A DNA stretch of 64,000 bases from the NCBI GenBank assembly GCA_963971405.1, contig OZ020485.1, forward strand, positions 41,475,469 to 41,539,468. The letters run 5' to 3'. This DNA is from Psococerastis gibbosa (taxonomy: Eukaryota; Arthropoda; Insecta; Psocodea; Psocidae). Each line of letters begins with the position of its first letter. The stretch's first letter is position 1. A model generated the notes under the pieces. The model saw only the letters and a program-made list of their open reading frames with translations, was not told the DNA's origin and made no database searches. Below, one piece after another: positions 16,723 to 30,400 of this stretch. The position numbers and the translations under genes are program-made.

Positions 16723-16860
16723 CTATTGTTTTTTTATGTTTGCTGGTGTTTTTTGGCATAAAATGTGATTTGTGGTCCAGATGGCCAACAGTGATTTTTC
16801 AATTTCGTCCAGCGTATCATGGATGAGAAGACGCAGAGCTTCGAAGTCTTCTCTGCACTT
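16723..16860 (-). CDS. possible small coding exon, unassigned
   Basis: On the minus strand this frame encodes about 44 residues starting CREDFEALRLLIHDTLDEIE and ending IKKQ, then TAG (16725-16723). Codon third positions are more G+C-rich than the surroundings and the peptide is amphipathic helix-like. The frame stays open upstream to an ATG at 16920, through a Lys-rich, low-complexity stretch, with possible acceptors in between. No family is recognised and no partner exon was found, so it may be chance. Confidence 0.22.
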   Translation of the reverse strand, partial: KCREDFEALRLLIHDTLDEIEKSLLAIWTTNHILCQKTPANIKKQ

Positions 16861-17427
16861 GTTTTTTTTCTTCAAATATAGCTGCTTAATATAAGATGTT
16901 TTATTGCATTTTTGGAACAAATTGAAAAGATGAAAAATATAGATTTTAAAATATATAAATATTTATAAATTTTTCGATCGCTGCTATGATGAGAGATTTG
17001 AAATTATACTCCAAATTTAGTTATTACCGTATGGTTTCCTGCTTCATATTATAATAATAGTTAAAATAATTATTAAAAAATATGTCAGAGGACCTGAAAA
17101 GGGGCTGTAGATTCCTACCTCCCTGTGTGCATCACCCATATCGTGCACTACAGTACTACTAGTAAGTTAGTACAGTATCTATTATTATATATCAGTATAG
17201 TTTTGCAGTTCCTTTTTCCTCAAATTCTGCAATATCTTTGACCTCGATGGGATTCCAATTCATTCCTTTCTGGCTATACACCTTATTTTCATAACTCATA
17301 ACTGAGAGCTGAGGCAGCCGCAATGGCCCCTGAAGGAAGTTCCTGTATTGGATCTCCTTGACCTGTCATCGCAGAGTAAGCAATTGCCTCACATACGCAG
17401 GAGACACTTGCCAACTCTCATTTTCAG

Positions 17428-18035
17428 ACCTGGGGGCCTACTGTGGCGATTGCTTTAAGGGCAAACCGGAGTCTCTGTGCAAATTTCAATTTCTCATGAA
17501 ATAACAATGAAAAAATGCTGAGTCGCAAGAAGAATTTTTTCTCCTAATTTTGATGCATAGTATGTTGCAATCATCAATACTGATCGGCTATAGTTAGTAA
17601 ACTTGATACGGAAAAAATAACGGTCACTTAGGAGTTCAAGTTGAAGGAGTTCATCAATACTGATCGGCTATAGTTAGTAAACTTGATACGGAAAAAATAA
17701 CGGTCACTTAGGAGTTCAAGTTGAAGGAGTTCATCAACTGTGGCGTATTGGGGTAAGTTAAGGGCACATACTAGGTATATATCAAAATTGGGAGAAAAAA
17801 TTCTTCTTGCGACTCAGCATTTTTTCATTGTTCTGGGTTCCATATTTCATGAGAAATTGAAGTTTGAACAGAAAATGGAATATGGGCGACTCCGGTTGGC
17901 CCTTAAATCTTTACCTGTGATCAAAAATGTAAACAAGATAATTTTAAAATGAAAAGTATTATTCAAAATTGGTTTACATATACATTTTTACCCCCAAGAA
18001 TAAGTTAATACTTAGCAGCATAGCAGGGCCGCAGT
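17428..18035. mobile_element. foldback element with 80-bp tandem duplication in its centre
   Basis: Inverted arms at about 17450-17560 and 17775-17915 share segments such as AAAAATGCTGAGTCGCAAGA. Between them an 80-bp unit starting TCATCAATACTGATCGG is present twice without difference (17571-17650, 17651-17730). The outer edges (GGCCTACTGTGG; CATAGCAGGGCCGC) resemble the 14647-14801 MITE. Confidence 0.7.
17571..17738. repeat. 80-bp tandem repeat, 2.1 copies
   Basis: Two identical 80-bp units plus a short partial third (TCATCAA). Identity of the units suggests recent duplication. Confidence 0.9.
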
Positions 18036-18439
18036 AGGAGATTGCCAGTTCCTGACAGTTTTTTTTAAAATCTATCCGAAATACGGATTCAAGATGTACT
18101 CTCCACGACAAAGTGATAATTCCGATTTCAGTAAGGAATTCCTAGAAATCAAGAGATCAGAACATACTGTACCTATCTATTAGAATTAGAGAATGCATTA
18201 TTATAAGCCTACAGTTTGGAAGCATATACTGTAGGTTTGTCCTCTCTAATGGGAAGTCTCGAGTAATATCAGTGAGGCCGAGGGACACATGGAAGGGGAC
18301 CTTAAAAAAAAGTGGGAGTGTCTTAAAGACCAAACTTGATCAGGAGCCACAAAATCGCAAATCATAGAGCAATCTAACAAGCAAAGAGAATAAATTTATG
18401 GTGTTTCAAAACTTGGACTGACTGGGCGATTTCATGGAA

Positions 18440-18564
18440 GGCGGGGCTTAGAGAAAGGCGCGCGCCCATTGGTTCCAAAGACTCCAGCTGGAAAACAAAA
18501 TTGAGACAGAGTATCCAGCGCCGGGTGCCATTGTGGCTGTTTCCGTCGTTGGTGTTTATCCGCG
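18440..18564 (+). promoter_or_regulatory. DMRT proximal promoter / 5' UTR, GC box and CCAAT box
   Basis: A locally G+C- and CpG-rich patch upstream of the DMRT ATG. It has a GC box GGCGGGGC (18440-18447) and an inverted CCAAT box ATTGG (18468-18472). No TATA box is evident. The transcription start is not determinable. Confidence 0.5.
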
Positions 18565-18726
18565 ATGTCTGGGATGCCCAGCGGCGTAGACATGAGCGCT
18601 CTCATGTCTCAGCATTCGGTCCTCGGCGCGATCCCCCCCGCGTTTTTCTTGCGGGCTACGGAAAGGTACCAGAGAACCCCGAAATGCGCCCGCTGTCGAA
18701 ATCATGGCGTAGTTTCTGCTCTCAAA
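18565..18726 (+). CDS. dmrt99B: DMRT exon 1
   Basis: 54 codons. Residues 22-36 ([15 protein letters not shown]) match the DMRTA segment that precedes the DM domain; the exon ends after VVSALK. The donor is AAA|GTGAGT, phase 0. The ATG at 18565 is chosen as the first in the frame; a second Met is three codons later. Confidence 0.93.
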
Positions 18727-20199
18727 GTGAGTAATGAATCAAATTTGTATTTTTAGCTTTCAGACACTATAGGTTTAACTTTTACTAGACTAGAGCGTTC
18801 TATTGAAACTCAACAGATCATAATTTTATTTCAGATATTAAAAGACTATAACGGCACTTAACTTATATTGCAAAATGCACTAGAAAGAACTAGTTCAACT
18901 AGTCTATTCTAAAATGTGTGTTACGTATGCAAAGATGTATATGCATATTTTATATGAGAGTTAATAAAAATAATTGTTGTTCTTTATGTTGATTAAAATG
19001 TTTATTAAAGTGGATTTTTTTGTTTTACGTGGAATAGTAAGTTTTCTAGAACTGTTTTTCCTCATGAAGTCATAAGTTTAGTAGGTGTTTAAGTGCATGT
19101 TTAATTGTTCAACGTTTTATGTTTACGGGGAGCAGGTTAACTATTTTTTGTGCCAGGTATGTGTGGCTATGTTGTGCCATGCTGAGATTTTGTCTAGGTA
19201 GTAGAAGCGCGTCTCTTCTACCTAGAAGGGACCCCTTGGGCCGAAGGTGTGAGCGTGTGCCGTGTGCCATGAACACAGACCTAAGGGCAGTGAAAAAAGG
19301 GGTGAAAAAACAGACATATGAACAATTTGAAGGAAAATTCTCAATTAAAAATTAAGTTAGACTATGGTTATGATCTATGGCATTAGGCCGACATTATTTT
19401 CTATTGCTAGATAATAACTTATAATTGTCAGATGTTTTGCAATAACTCTTTTTTATGAATATTAGTGGCAGGTTCTATTTCGGAGTAGAGGCGTCCTGTG
19501 CACAGGCCCGTACCCAAGGGGGGGGGGGCAAGGGGGCCATGGCCCCCCTAAATTTGATAAAAATTATAAATAATGCAAGAGTTTTAGCTAAAACTGCTAA
19601 AATCACTACGTATGTACCTAGCATTTTTTAAAAAAAAATTGTCCTTGCCCCCCCCCAAAATTAAATCCTGGGTATGGGCCTGCCTGTGCACTCAACTCTT
19701 TAATGCTAAGAAGTGAAAGCGAAATGCTTAAAAACCGACTATTGTAAACACATACATTTCCTCCGTGGAGCCCCCCGAGTGTTTCAATTTTTTAAATTTA
19801 TAACGCTCTATAACGACCACTACCTAGGGAAGGGCCTGTTAGTGTCCCACGCTGACGAAATTTCTGCGATGAAAAGGCAAAGATTAGCCAATGATCTGGG
19901 GCTTAAATTTACACTGGATAAACTCCTCTGCTTTAGGTGGCCAAAAAGCCACTGGACCCGAAGAATGTTTTGCTTCGTAGAAATGTAACAGCTTAAAATG
20001 CTTAAAAAAATTAACTTCTATATTTCTCATAAATTTCCCCCTTCTCTTCCGTGGATATGTTTTTTCTTAACAATTTAAACTTTTAGGGCTGAAAGACATT
20101 AGTCTAAATTGCTTAATAATCTACTCTACACGTCTTATATATTCAGAAACCCTGGACTCTCCATCAGTATAAAATGCTTAAAAAAGCTACCATGTTAAG

Positions 20200-20251
<52 letters not shown>

Positions 20252-21022
20252 GTACTTTTTATTGTTTCTATTACTAAGCCAACCTAGCGGAGTTAGGGCT
20301 ATAAAGCCCTCTCTTACACTCAACTTGGAAGGCCCGGGACCGCCTGCTTTAAATGCCCTCCGAAGCATGGCCAAAAAATGTAGCCAGTGTGGGACTCGAA
20401 CCAACAACCTTTCGGGTGAAAGTGAGAGTCCGTACCACGACGCTACATGTCTTTACTCATATATTTCCAAATTGGTCTCCTTGCCCTAAAATAAATAGGA
20501 AGGAATATTTTTTTCTTCAAAGCCACCAATATTTCTTGATCAAAATTTATTACTTTAAAGTGCTTAAACATTTTATCTGTATCGCCCTAATTTTTACAAA
20601 CCCACCCCTTTCTTATACGCCCCATGAATAGTCACAAATTAATATAGCCTGGATCTGCACCTGACTTTATTTATTAACTAGCCGTAGGTATTGTTCCTTA
20701 GTAAACTGTTGTACGAATAACGTATATGTACAGGATGAAGTAGCCTACCCATTAAATTAAACTGTATGGTAAGCCCTCCCCCCTCCCCAAAGGTTAGTTC
20801 TAGATCCGCCACAGGCTCTCTTCCCAACTTCATCACAATCAAATATGCATTTGCTCATTAAAGACTGTACTATATTGCCTACCATAAAAACTCTCTTTTT
20901 GCTTTCCAATTTATACGTAGTATAAGGAAAGCTTTGGGACGGTTGAAATTTTCGATTCCGAGATTTCAACGGGTTTACACGTTTTAAGGTCCCAGGAACC
21001 CAAAAAAGTGGTTTTTACGAAA

Positions 21023-21053
<31 letters not shown>

Positions 21054-24000
21054 GTGTCTGTGCGTCGATTTCCGGGAAAACTACTCGGTCGATTTTGATG
21101 AAATTCGGCATGTAGGTTCACAAAACTCATACCTCAGAACAACTTTTTTATTTGGGGCTAACTTAATTTGGGGGGTTTTATTCACAAAAAACTCCAAAAA
21201 AACGTCTAAAAAAATTATTTCTCAAAAATGGCTCCAACGATTTCTTTTAAATTCACATATATTGTAGACGTTATTAATGTTAACGAAATGCGGGGGGGGG
21301 GGGGGGGGTCGCTTGCCCCTTGATAGTTTGCTTCAGGGGCTAAAAAAATAAAAATAACTAAATTTTTATGAAAAATGACTAAAAAATAATTTTTCTGCGA
21401 AACCGTTCTATCGATGATTTCTACCTTCAGGTATGTTTTAGGCGTTAAATTGAGTAACGAAACCGGACAGGTTGCTTTCCCAGAAAAGTATTTGGTTTGC
21501 TAAAAAAAAATGTTTTTTTGAAAAAATTCACGCTCAAATGCATTGCGTGCCCTGCCAGTATTTCTGTGTGGTAATGTGTTGGTCTGACCTATCTAGAATT
21601 TACCTCACCTCCAGTGACGTCAGGTGGACAACCCCCCCGGCCCCCCGAGATATCGGAACTTTAACCATAGGAAAATTATTTACCACGAAATTACTCACTT
21701 TCTAGGTCTACTAATTGATAAATTGGAGAGCATGTTCGAGTAAACTCAGACCGGTTCTTTTTTCTTATTCTGGAATATTAGACGCTTTTCAATTCTTTGT
21801 CAGTTACTCTATCAGGCCCATTTTACCCGGTTTTGTATTTAATTTAGCCCAATGTGCGAAATCATATGGTTATTGTTTAGTGGACCTGCACAGGGTCATT
21901 GAGCGAATCAGTGGGCATACGATAGGAATTTATTTTGGGGAGGTCAAATTTTTTTGGGACTTCCAGGGCAAATATACACTGTGACGAATGCCATTGCGGG
22001 ATTGTTAAAATTATTTTAGAAAATATACTGTATATCCACCCTAGAACGGGCCTAGCCCATAGAACAATGCTTTTAATTGTATAACTGTATACTGTATTGG
22101 GATATATTAAAATTTGATTTGATCAGGTCTTGCCTACCCCCCAAAACAATATTACGTACATATGCCACTGGCAGACGCACAGAAATCAGAATAGAAAAGG
22201 ACAATTTCCAGTTGAAATATTAATAAATGACATTATTTAATGATGAACAGCATGTATAGTAGTACTATGTAGATATTGTGCAGAAACCTCTGGTTGGGAT
22301 GTAAAAATTAAATAGATTCGCAGTCTGTTATTGCGAAACAAATCAAATTTTTCAGTATCTTTGTTATAACCGAGTTGAGCCGGCCGCTTACCAAGTTGAA
22401 TCCAGCGGACCAGAGCAGGTTCAAAGATGCAGATAACTTGGTAGAGTGCACAGTGCCGGTAGGGAAACATGGTAGGACTTGTCCTGGTCACCTCCGAACT
22501 AATCGTGTGACTTCACTGTGTTTCCCAAGTGGTTCGGAATCCACTATAATCAGGAGGTCCCCTGTCCTATGGGCCCACACCGTGGCCTGGGTCTGTGTCC
22601 AACCATACTACTATAACCGAGTTGGATTTAATCTTATTGCTGCAGGGTCATAAACGGTACTGCCGATGGAGGGACTGCGTCTGCGCAAAGTGCACTCTGA
22701 TTGCAGAGCGGCAGCGAGTTATGGCCGCGCAGGTGGCGCTGCGGCGTCAGCAGGCGCAAGAGGAGAACGAGGCGCGCGAGCTGGGACTGCTATACAGCGC
22801 GGGGGCGCCGCCCCCACTCACTAGCACCTCACCCCCGACGCCCCCCAGCATGGGTCCCTCCCTCATGCACAGACCGGGCTCTCCCTCTATGGATGGCCCG
22901 GGCGACGAAGGTCACGACAGTGACGACAGCCGTTCTGAACCTGGCAGTCCAGGTAGGTCCAAATTTTTTACAGGCTCTAAATATGTTTCAAATGGGCTAG
23001 TAGGACACGCAGTTTACAAACAGTTATTTTCTTAAATGAAGAGCAAAGTTAAAAAAAAGGTTCTAGAAGAACCTACAATAGATAGGTATTAGATAGGCTA
23101 GTTGGGCTTAGTTTCTAAAAATACAATGTTGTCGTTGTGTGTATGAATGAAATTAATTAAAAACTCAGCTAATTTTAATAGGGGAATAATGACTTGGATT
23201 AAAACCCAATTACCCGAAATTAAAAATTTTCTTCTACTCCTTCATATTTTAGTCGTCCCCACACTACGATTTCACATTGAATGAACTGCTTTTAACGTTT
23301 TAATTTTCAGTAATTAATTGTCAGGTAGATAGGTACCTAACAAACTAACCAGCGTTAAACCGCACAAGGTCCAATAACCTGCGGAAAATGATGTAAATTG
23401 CTATATAATGTATTTTTATGGGTTGGTAATAATAATAATAATAATAATAATTCCCCCCCCCTAACTAGTTACTCCATCAGCTAGGGGATTATATTAATAC
23501 AAAGTAATTTAAACATAATTACAAATCACGACCACCCCAAAGCTTCCGCTTACCGGGGGTGGCATCTTCTTACCTAAATATTGCAACTTTTTATATACTG
23601 TAGGTTAAATAGGTCTTGCCAATTGAGTTTCTAGTAACCATTTGTTAACTGCTTTTTTTGCTTTTCCAATTTTTTCTTAATTTTTTTTTGATTATATAGA
23701 TAATAATAATAATAATAGTGTTTGCCATACCGGCATCTGAATCCTTAAATAATATAAAAATATAATACAACTTGTTAAAGGTAGCAGGGGCAGGCTATAA
23801 TTGGACTTGCTTGAAAAAAAAACCACAATGTTATTGTTGGGTGCAATACCGCCATCTTAACCATTTGTAGGTACCCCACCCCCCTCCCTTGCACCACGCC
23901 AACCCTAACTGGCCCTGTGGGGAAACTCTCAGGCTCTCTCACCAGTAATAGAATACATGAGACAATATAAATTATAAATGACTATTTAAACAGATACGAG

Positions 24001-27000
24001 GGCTGTCGGCTACAGACTAGAGTTTATAAATCTCCCATTGTAAGAGAAAATCATTTCTCTTGTTGGTTCATTGTTATTTCTTACTCTATGCACAAGAGGG
24101 GAGGTTCATAAAATCATAACTGCAATGAAAAGGGTTACTACGCAGTTCATTTTAATTTATTACTGACTAAACTTTAATTTATTTTATATATTTAAGCTTA
24201 AAACAGTTTTCAAGCATTTTATTTTTAAGAGGAAATGGAACGTAGACAATTGTCAATGCAAAATCCGTTACAATTTATTTTATATTATTATTAGAACCAT
24301 ACGCAAGTTAATAAAGAATGAGTCTACTAACGTTATATTTCATTCATGATATGATATGATATTACGAGCTTATGACGTGGTATACTAGTATTTATACTAT
24401 TTAAATTTTTTATATTGCCTGAGATTATGGTATTTTAGGAGGGGGGGGGGGCATTAAATCGCTTGAAAAGCATCGATAAGTAACACTTCACACCACCGCC
24501 CTGTATTGGTAGGTGGCTGGGTTGTCCATTCAGTAATGCAGTCAAGACATTTATAGAGTAGTGGTACGGACTCTAACTTTCACCCGAAAGGTCATTGGTT
24601 CGAATCTCGAAGCCTACTTGTAGTGTATTATTGTTATTGTTTCCGCAAATGAATTTCTAGCCCTTGGCAAACTGGTTCACGCCTCGATGTCAACCCACAC
24701 CGACCAAAAGTGCCAATGAACGAGCTCAGACATGCTTACCCATGACGTGGTAACAGGTGTCAGCTCGACTTCACCAAGTATGGGTACGAGTCTAATGCAT
24801 TGTAAAGAGCGATATTTGTTACTCATTTATTTCAAAACCTTTCACCGTTGCAAAATGAATATAGTACAAATACGTATAACATGTAACCATTTACAGTACA
24901 TTATAAGCTAACCTACTCGTTTAGGCGCAGCAGTACGGTACGTTAGGTAAGCAACCAACAGAATTATTTTTATTTCCCAAAAAATATAAACCAAATCACA
25001 CACAACCCCTTCTGCTATAAACGATATAAAGCAGAATTTAAGTGAGTGTGCGAAGCACGCCTACACCCCTCAATCATTGTGCTGACCCAGCACAAGACAT
25101 AAGATGGGTGATTTTCTTGCCGGTCACCCCTTTTTTTTTAAATTGGAGACGCACTGTCGAAACCAGTCGTTGCGACTGACGTTAAGCTGTCCATTGTTTA
25201 TATGAAATCACCCTTACCCCTATCCTCTATATAACGCAACCTAAGCCATTATTTGTTTCTTTCTTTCTATCCAAACCCTAGCTATTTGTACCAGTTTGAT
25301 ACATTACAGTGGATAATTAAAGGGGGGGGGGAGGGAGGGGTCACAAGTTTCATGTACCGTAAGTTTACAAAGTAATTTTTGTGTTGAAAAGTTGAGTTTT
25401 ATTCAATTGTTGGAATATATGAAATCGTCTCCTTTATATTGTAACTCTGTAATATTTTGAACACATAATAAAGATAACTTAATACAAATATTACATAAAA
25501 AACATAAATTATCTCACTACCGGTTTCGACTAATCGTCATTGTCAAGTAAGCAGATAAAAGTTAAAATTAACTCAAAAAATTGCAAGTTTTACACGTTGT
25601 AAACACAACTCTGAACTCTTGATAAACGTTATATCATTTAATAGCGGCTTATTCCTATGAATAGCTTATTATATTTCAATAGTTTCTAGATTATCCAGCT
25701 ATTTACCCTTGTTGGCTATGTGTTAAATTTTAAAGTCCTCAAATGCTCATGATTTTACATATAACGTTAATTAAAAAATAAATGTTTATTTATACGATAA
25801 GGATTACTCGTATATCCAGGGAGTACAGTTGCAAAAGTTCTTTGTCCCGAATAAAAATAAATTTTTGGAGAACATTATTTATACATTTTCCACTGTCATC
25901 TTAAAGAAGTTTTCGCTGCAAGCTCATCATACATTACATATAAGCATTTTTAGGCGATTCTCAATCCAATCATAGTTAAGGCGGCGTTTCCACATACGTT
26001 AATCGTTAATGAGAAATGTGAAAATGAAGGTTTAGCAGACATTAAAGACATACTAAAAATTCTGCTACCACGTCAAAACCATATTTCTCACGGACGATTG
26101 ACGTATGTGGAAACAACTTCTAAGCGACACCAATTAGTGTTTATTCTCCTCACTAGGCGCCCATTCCACCTACCGGCTAGGGCTATTTACAAAAACAGTG
26201 ACGTGGTAGCAGACATTCAAGACTTGGGCGGGGTTTCCATCAACCTCGCATTGCAGAATTGACGGAAATGTTTATTTTCCTCTATGCCATAGTTAAAATT
26301 GATCAATGATCATACAGTCAAATCACAAACAAACAAACTAAAATTAAAAAATGGCTTCGTGGGATATGTTAATTACAAACATTTTAAAAGATTTCTATAA
26401 AAAGAAAAACAAACATTTCCGTCAATGTCATTTGCATTCTGCAATGCGAGATCGATGGAAACCCCGCCTAAGTCTTGAATGTCTGCTACCACGTCACCGT
26501 TTTTGTAAATAGCCCTAGCCGGTCGGTGGAATGGGCGCCTTAATGTGCTCAACTGCTGAAGGTTCGTACCTAATACATCGATAATCGAATCGAGTAAATC
26601 GATTAGTTTTCGCGGCTTTATTTGAATTTTTGTGTGAATATTAACATTACAATCTTAGTTACTATTGTGAATCTATTATAGTAGCTTAAATTCCCCTCAC
26701 ATTTAAAAATTACATTGTGTAAATCCATCAAAGAGAAACCAATTCTGTCTAGTGCTAGCTTGTCAAATCATTAGGGGGGCCAGGTGGGGGGGGGGGGGGG
26801 GGGTACTCTACGCTACGCCCATGTTATATACCATATAATACTACAATATATAGTGACAAATTGTACCTACTGTACATACATATAGCTACGTTGAATTTCA
26901 CATACAGTGTGTTTCCTACAATTTGTTAAGGTTTATTAGTCTCGTAAACACCAAAGAGGAAAGAGCGCTAATTACTAAGTGAAGTGTTTGAAAAAGAGTG

Positions 27001-27372
27001 TAAGCGATGTTGTATTTCTTTGAACAACTAACAGTTACAGTGCCGATGGCGAGGGATTATATCAACACACAAAAGAGCTGTTCCCCGTCAAGTGCTTGTG
27101 TGGGGGCCGCAGGGGGAGACTTTCAGACCCATTTTGTTCCTTCGTTTCATCAACTGTTAGTAGGCTACATGTAGAGGTAGGATAAATCATATCGTAACAG
27201 GCCTACCTTTTGACTTGAAACTCATGTTACATATTATTAAGTAAGACTCACTATACTTTCAAGCGAGTTTCTATTGGAAAAAAATTACAGTCTGTTATAT
27301 ATAGCATATTGTATTAAAGTTATATTATTATTCTACTATTGCCAATGAGTATATAACGTATATAACATAGTG

Positions 27373-27414
<42 letters not shown>

Positions 27415-30400
27415 CAATGCTATTGTATAGCATTTTTAGCCTATTGTATTGTACTCGTAAGCTATATTGTGGACACATGGAGTAGCGGCACAGACTCTGA
27501 CTTTCAACCGAATAGCTGTTGGTTCGAGTCCCACACTTGCAACATTTTCTGGCCATGCTTCGGAGGGCGTGTAAAGCAGGCGGCCCCGGGCTTTTCTAGT
27601 TGAGTGTACGAGAGTCTCCTAGCCCCTAACTTCGCTAGATTGGCTTAGTAATAGAACGAAAAATGTCAATAAAAAAAAAATCTCTATCCTTGTAGCCAAT
27701 TACCATCAACTTCTGCAACATTTAGTCAGGACATGTAGAGTAGTGGTACGGACTCCGACTTTCACCCGGAAGGTTGCTGGTTCTTTTAGGGCTATGTGCG
27801 AGGAAACCCCCCCCCCCCCCCCAAGAGCTGGATTCTTGATAACTTTAGTGAATGGCTTATGCGGTTGAAGGATATTTTTGGAAGGGGGGGGGGGTGCAAG
27901 GAACCCTTTTATATTGATTGCATTTTGATATTTTTGTCAAAAATCTCATTCTATATCTACTGCTTGGCTAAAAATTTGGAAGAGGGGCTATATGGTGAAC
28001 TATTTTCAATTGAGTTGAGAGCGCTTCAAGAGCGAAGAAGCACAAAAAGTATTATATTTATTATATACGTATATAAAAAGAACCGGTCCGAGTTTACTCG
28101 AACATGCTTTCCAATTTATCAAAATTAGTAGATACAGAAAATGAGTAATTTGTAATTTCATGGTAAATAATTTCCCTATTGTTAAATTTCCGATGTCTCG
28201 GGGGGGGGGGGGGGTGTCCATCAAACGTCACTGGAGGTGAGGTAAATTATAGATAGGTCAGACCAACTGTAAAGTGAAACGGGAGAGATAGACCAAGTAC
28301 CAGATGGTAACCCACAAAACCGGAGAAAACTCCTCCTTCTATCAAAAGCCGAATCGTCTTACAAGGGTGGCCTCAGCCGGTGCGTCGGTAGCTCAGGGAC
28401 GGCAGAAAGTAAAGGGCGTGGATCATGGGGGCTAAAATCAGCAACAAGAGAGAGAGACCCCTACCTTAAGAGATATGGAGGAACCACAGAGAACACCAGA
28501 TTATCCAAAATAGCAACAGTGTATTAGGCAACTTCTTCTACGACCGAAAATTGGCCGCTGCCCAAAACATCATCACAACACAACAATAAGACAATATAAG
28601 GAGGCATATCGCCGGAGATCCGACATTGGTTCGGTGAGGAACGGAAGAGTGTGTCCGATTCCATCCGGAGACCGGATACAGAATTGAATCTGGACCACTC
28701 CCTCCGTTCGTCATCGAACCCACGATCATCCTAATTATCATTGCGCACAAATCAACGAAGAATTTTCTGAGAACTGGTCTTTTGTAAAGAGAGAAATTCA
28801 TGATGCCAGTCACAGAAATCTCCGAATTACATAACTATTATCCAGAGGACCGAACATCCATCTGCTCTGGGAATGGATCATGGCCCCGGATGAAGAAGAG
28901 GAGCGACCCGCTCCCCTCTCCAACCGAATCCATCCTCCACTCCCAGATCAGCGACGTCGTCCCGCGCACAATCTAGATAATACAGCATTTATAGACATTC
29001 CTTTCAATTACAAACAATAATGAGACTTACAGGTGCTGAGAATTCTTACTAATAGGCAGATGAACGATGTGAAGTGAAGTGTAATAGGTTAGAACCCTCG
29101 TCCTAGCCCATTCCTTTAGCCCTGGTGCATCTCCCGCTCGATTAGGCCATTACGGCCTACATCCCTCCTCCTTCCGGACACTTCCTTCCTCAGCGTAGTT
29201 CCCTTTTGAAACACAAGTTTCAATAAATAATAATCATTACAACAACAATATGACCATAATGACTCCACTTCTGGAGATGAAATTTAATTTAAAATAGTAA
29301 TCATAATAATGAAGTTGAATAATTTGGATAATAAATGAAGATACTAATAAGAATTTATAATAATATAATAATATAATACTGAATTAATAAAATTAATACT
29401 AATATCGATAAGATAATTTAATTTAACACGACTATAATAATCTAATAATCAATTATAAGGAATGTACGATATTCATAAAGTTAAATTAATTAATTAACTA
29501 ATAGCTAGCTGATCAATATGGTAATAATAAAATATAATTATTTAGCAGTCAGTTCTAAGGTTCCCTCGATTCTGACTAATACGGTTTAATAAATAAAATA
29601 AGAAGAATAAAATTCTATTCATAATTAAAGGAATCTACCCTTAATGGAAATTGTTTAATAATAATTATTCCATAATTAAAGAATTCTAAATAATAATAAA
29701 GATGATGTGGATTTCATTAGATATTCACTATATGCTTAAATGACCAAGTATCTTGAAATTGAATGATAATAATTTTAATTCAAATAAAATAAATTTATAA
29801 CAATAAATAAATTGTTGCTAATAATTTTGAAATACAAAAGACCAAGAAAATTATCTAAAGAACTCGTTACAACTAAACACGACACGTCTCGACTTCCTTT
29901 CGACCTGACCTAACTCTCTCATGTCCATTGGACCACGGCTCTAATTCCGATATCTCCAAAGTCGTCAAAGGTTTCTTCGGTTTCCTAGTAAGTCATTGAA
30001 TGTTAACTAAATTCATTTATAATAGCAGCAGGTCTATTTCAATCCCACTTAAGTTTCTTTTGACTTGATGTCGCTCAGCTAATTTCAAATTTGAAAGGAT
30101 TCAAAATTTTTTACAAGTTCCTCATCAATCTTTTATCAGGCAGAGTCGAATGTCAAGATTCGACAAACTCAGGACCGGTTTCAGCTTTGAACGAACAGTC
30201 CTTGACTTCGATCAACGGTTTTTTTTTCAAGTTACGGCACTGACTTTTCAACAACACGAGTAACGGTTTCTCTCTCAGAACTCAATTTTAAAGAAAGCAA
30301 CTTACCCATCAGGGGAATTACGCCAAGAAACGCCTCCTCGGAGCTCTCGTAATACGGTTTCTCGTCCTTTTACACCTTAAAGCAACATCTGAATCCAACA

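Larger units (their letters stand above)
13491..18420. other. ELAV-DMRT intergenic region
   Basis: It holds the ELAV 3' UTR (no clear AATAAA seen close to the stop) and repeats: a dispersed repeat at 13851-14098, a MITE at 14647-14801 and a foldback element with an 80-bp tandem duplication at 17428-18035. The remainder, including 14802-16700 and 16930-17420, is A+T-rich with no supportable gene. Confidence 0.4.
18727..22645 (+). other. DMRT intron 1
   Basis: 3.9 kb containing a hAT-type MITE (19503-19682), a family 1 SINE (20195-20453), TIR element D (20901-21759) and a family 2 SINE (22378-22611). No further exon is seen in 18727-19490 or 21760-22360. Confidence 0.8.

Noticed and set aside
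28538-28813. Minus-strand ORF in the 3.24 kb insertion as a gene
   Set aside because: Short, no family, and the opposite strand shows a better but stop-broken frame; treated as part of the decayed element.
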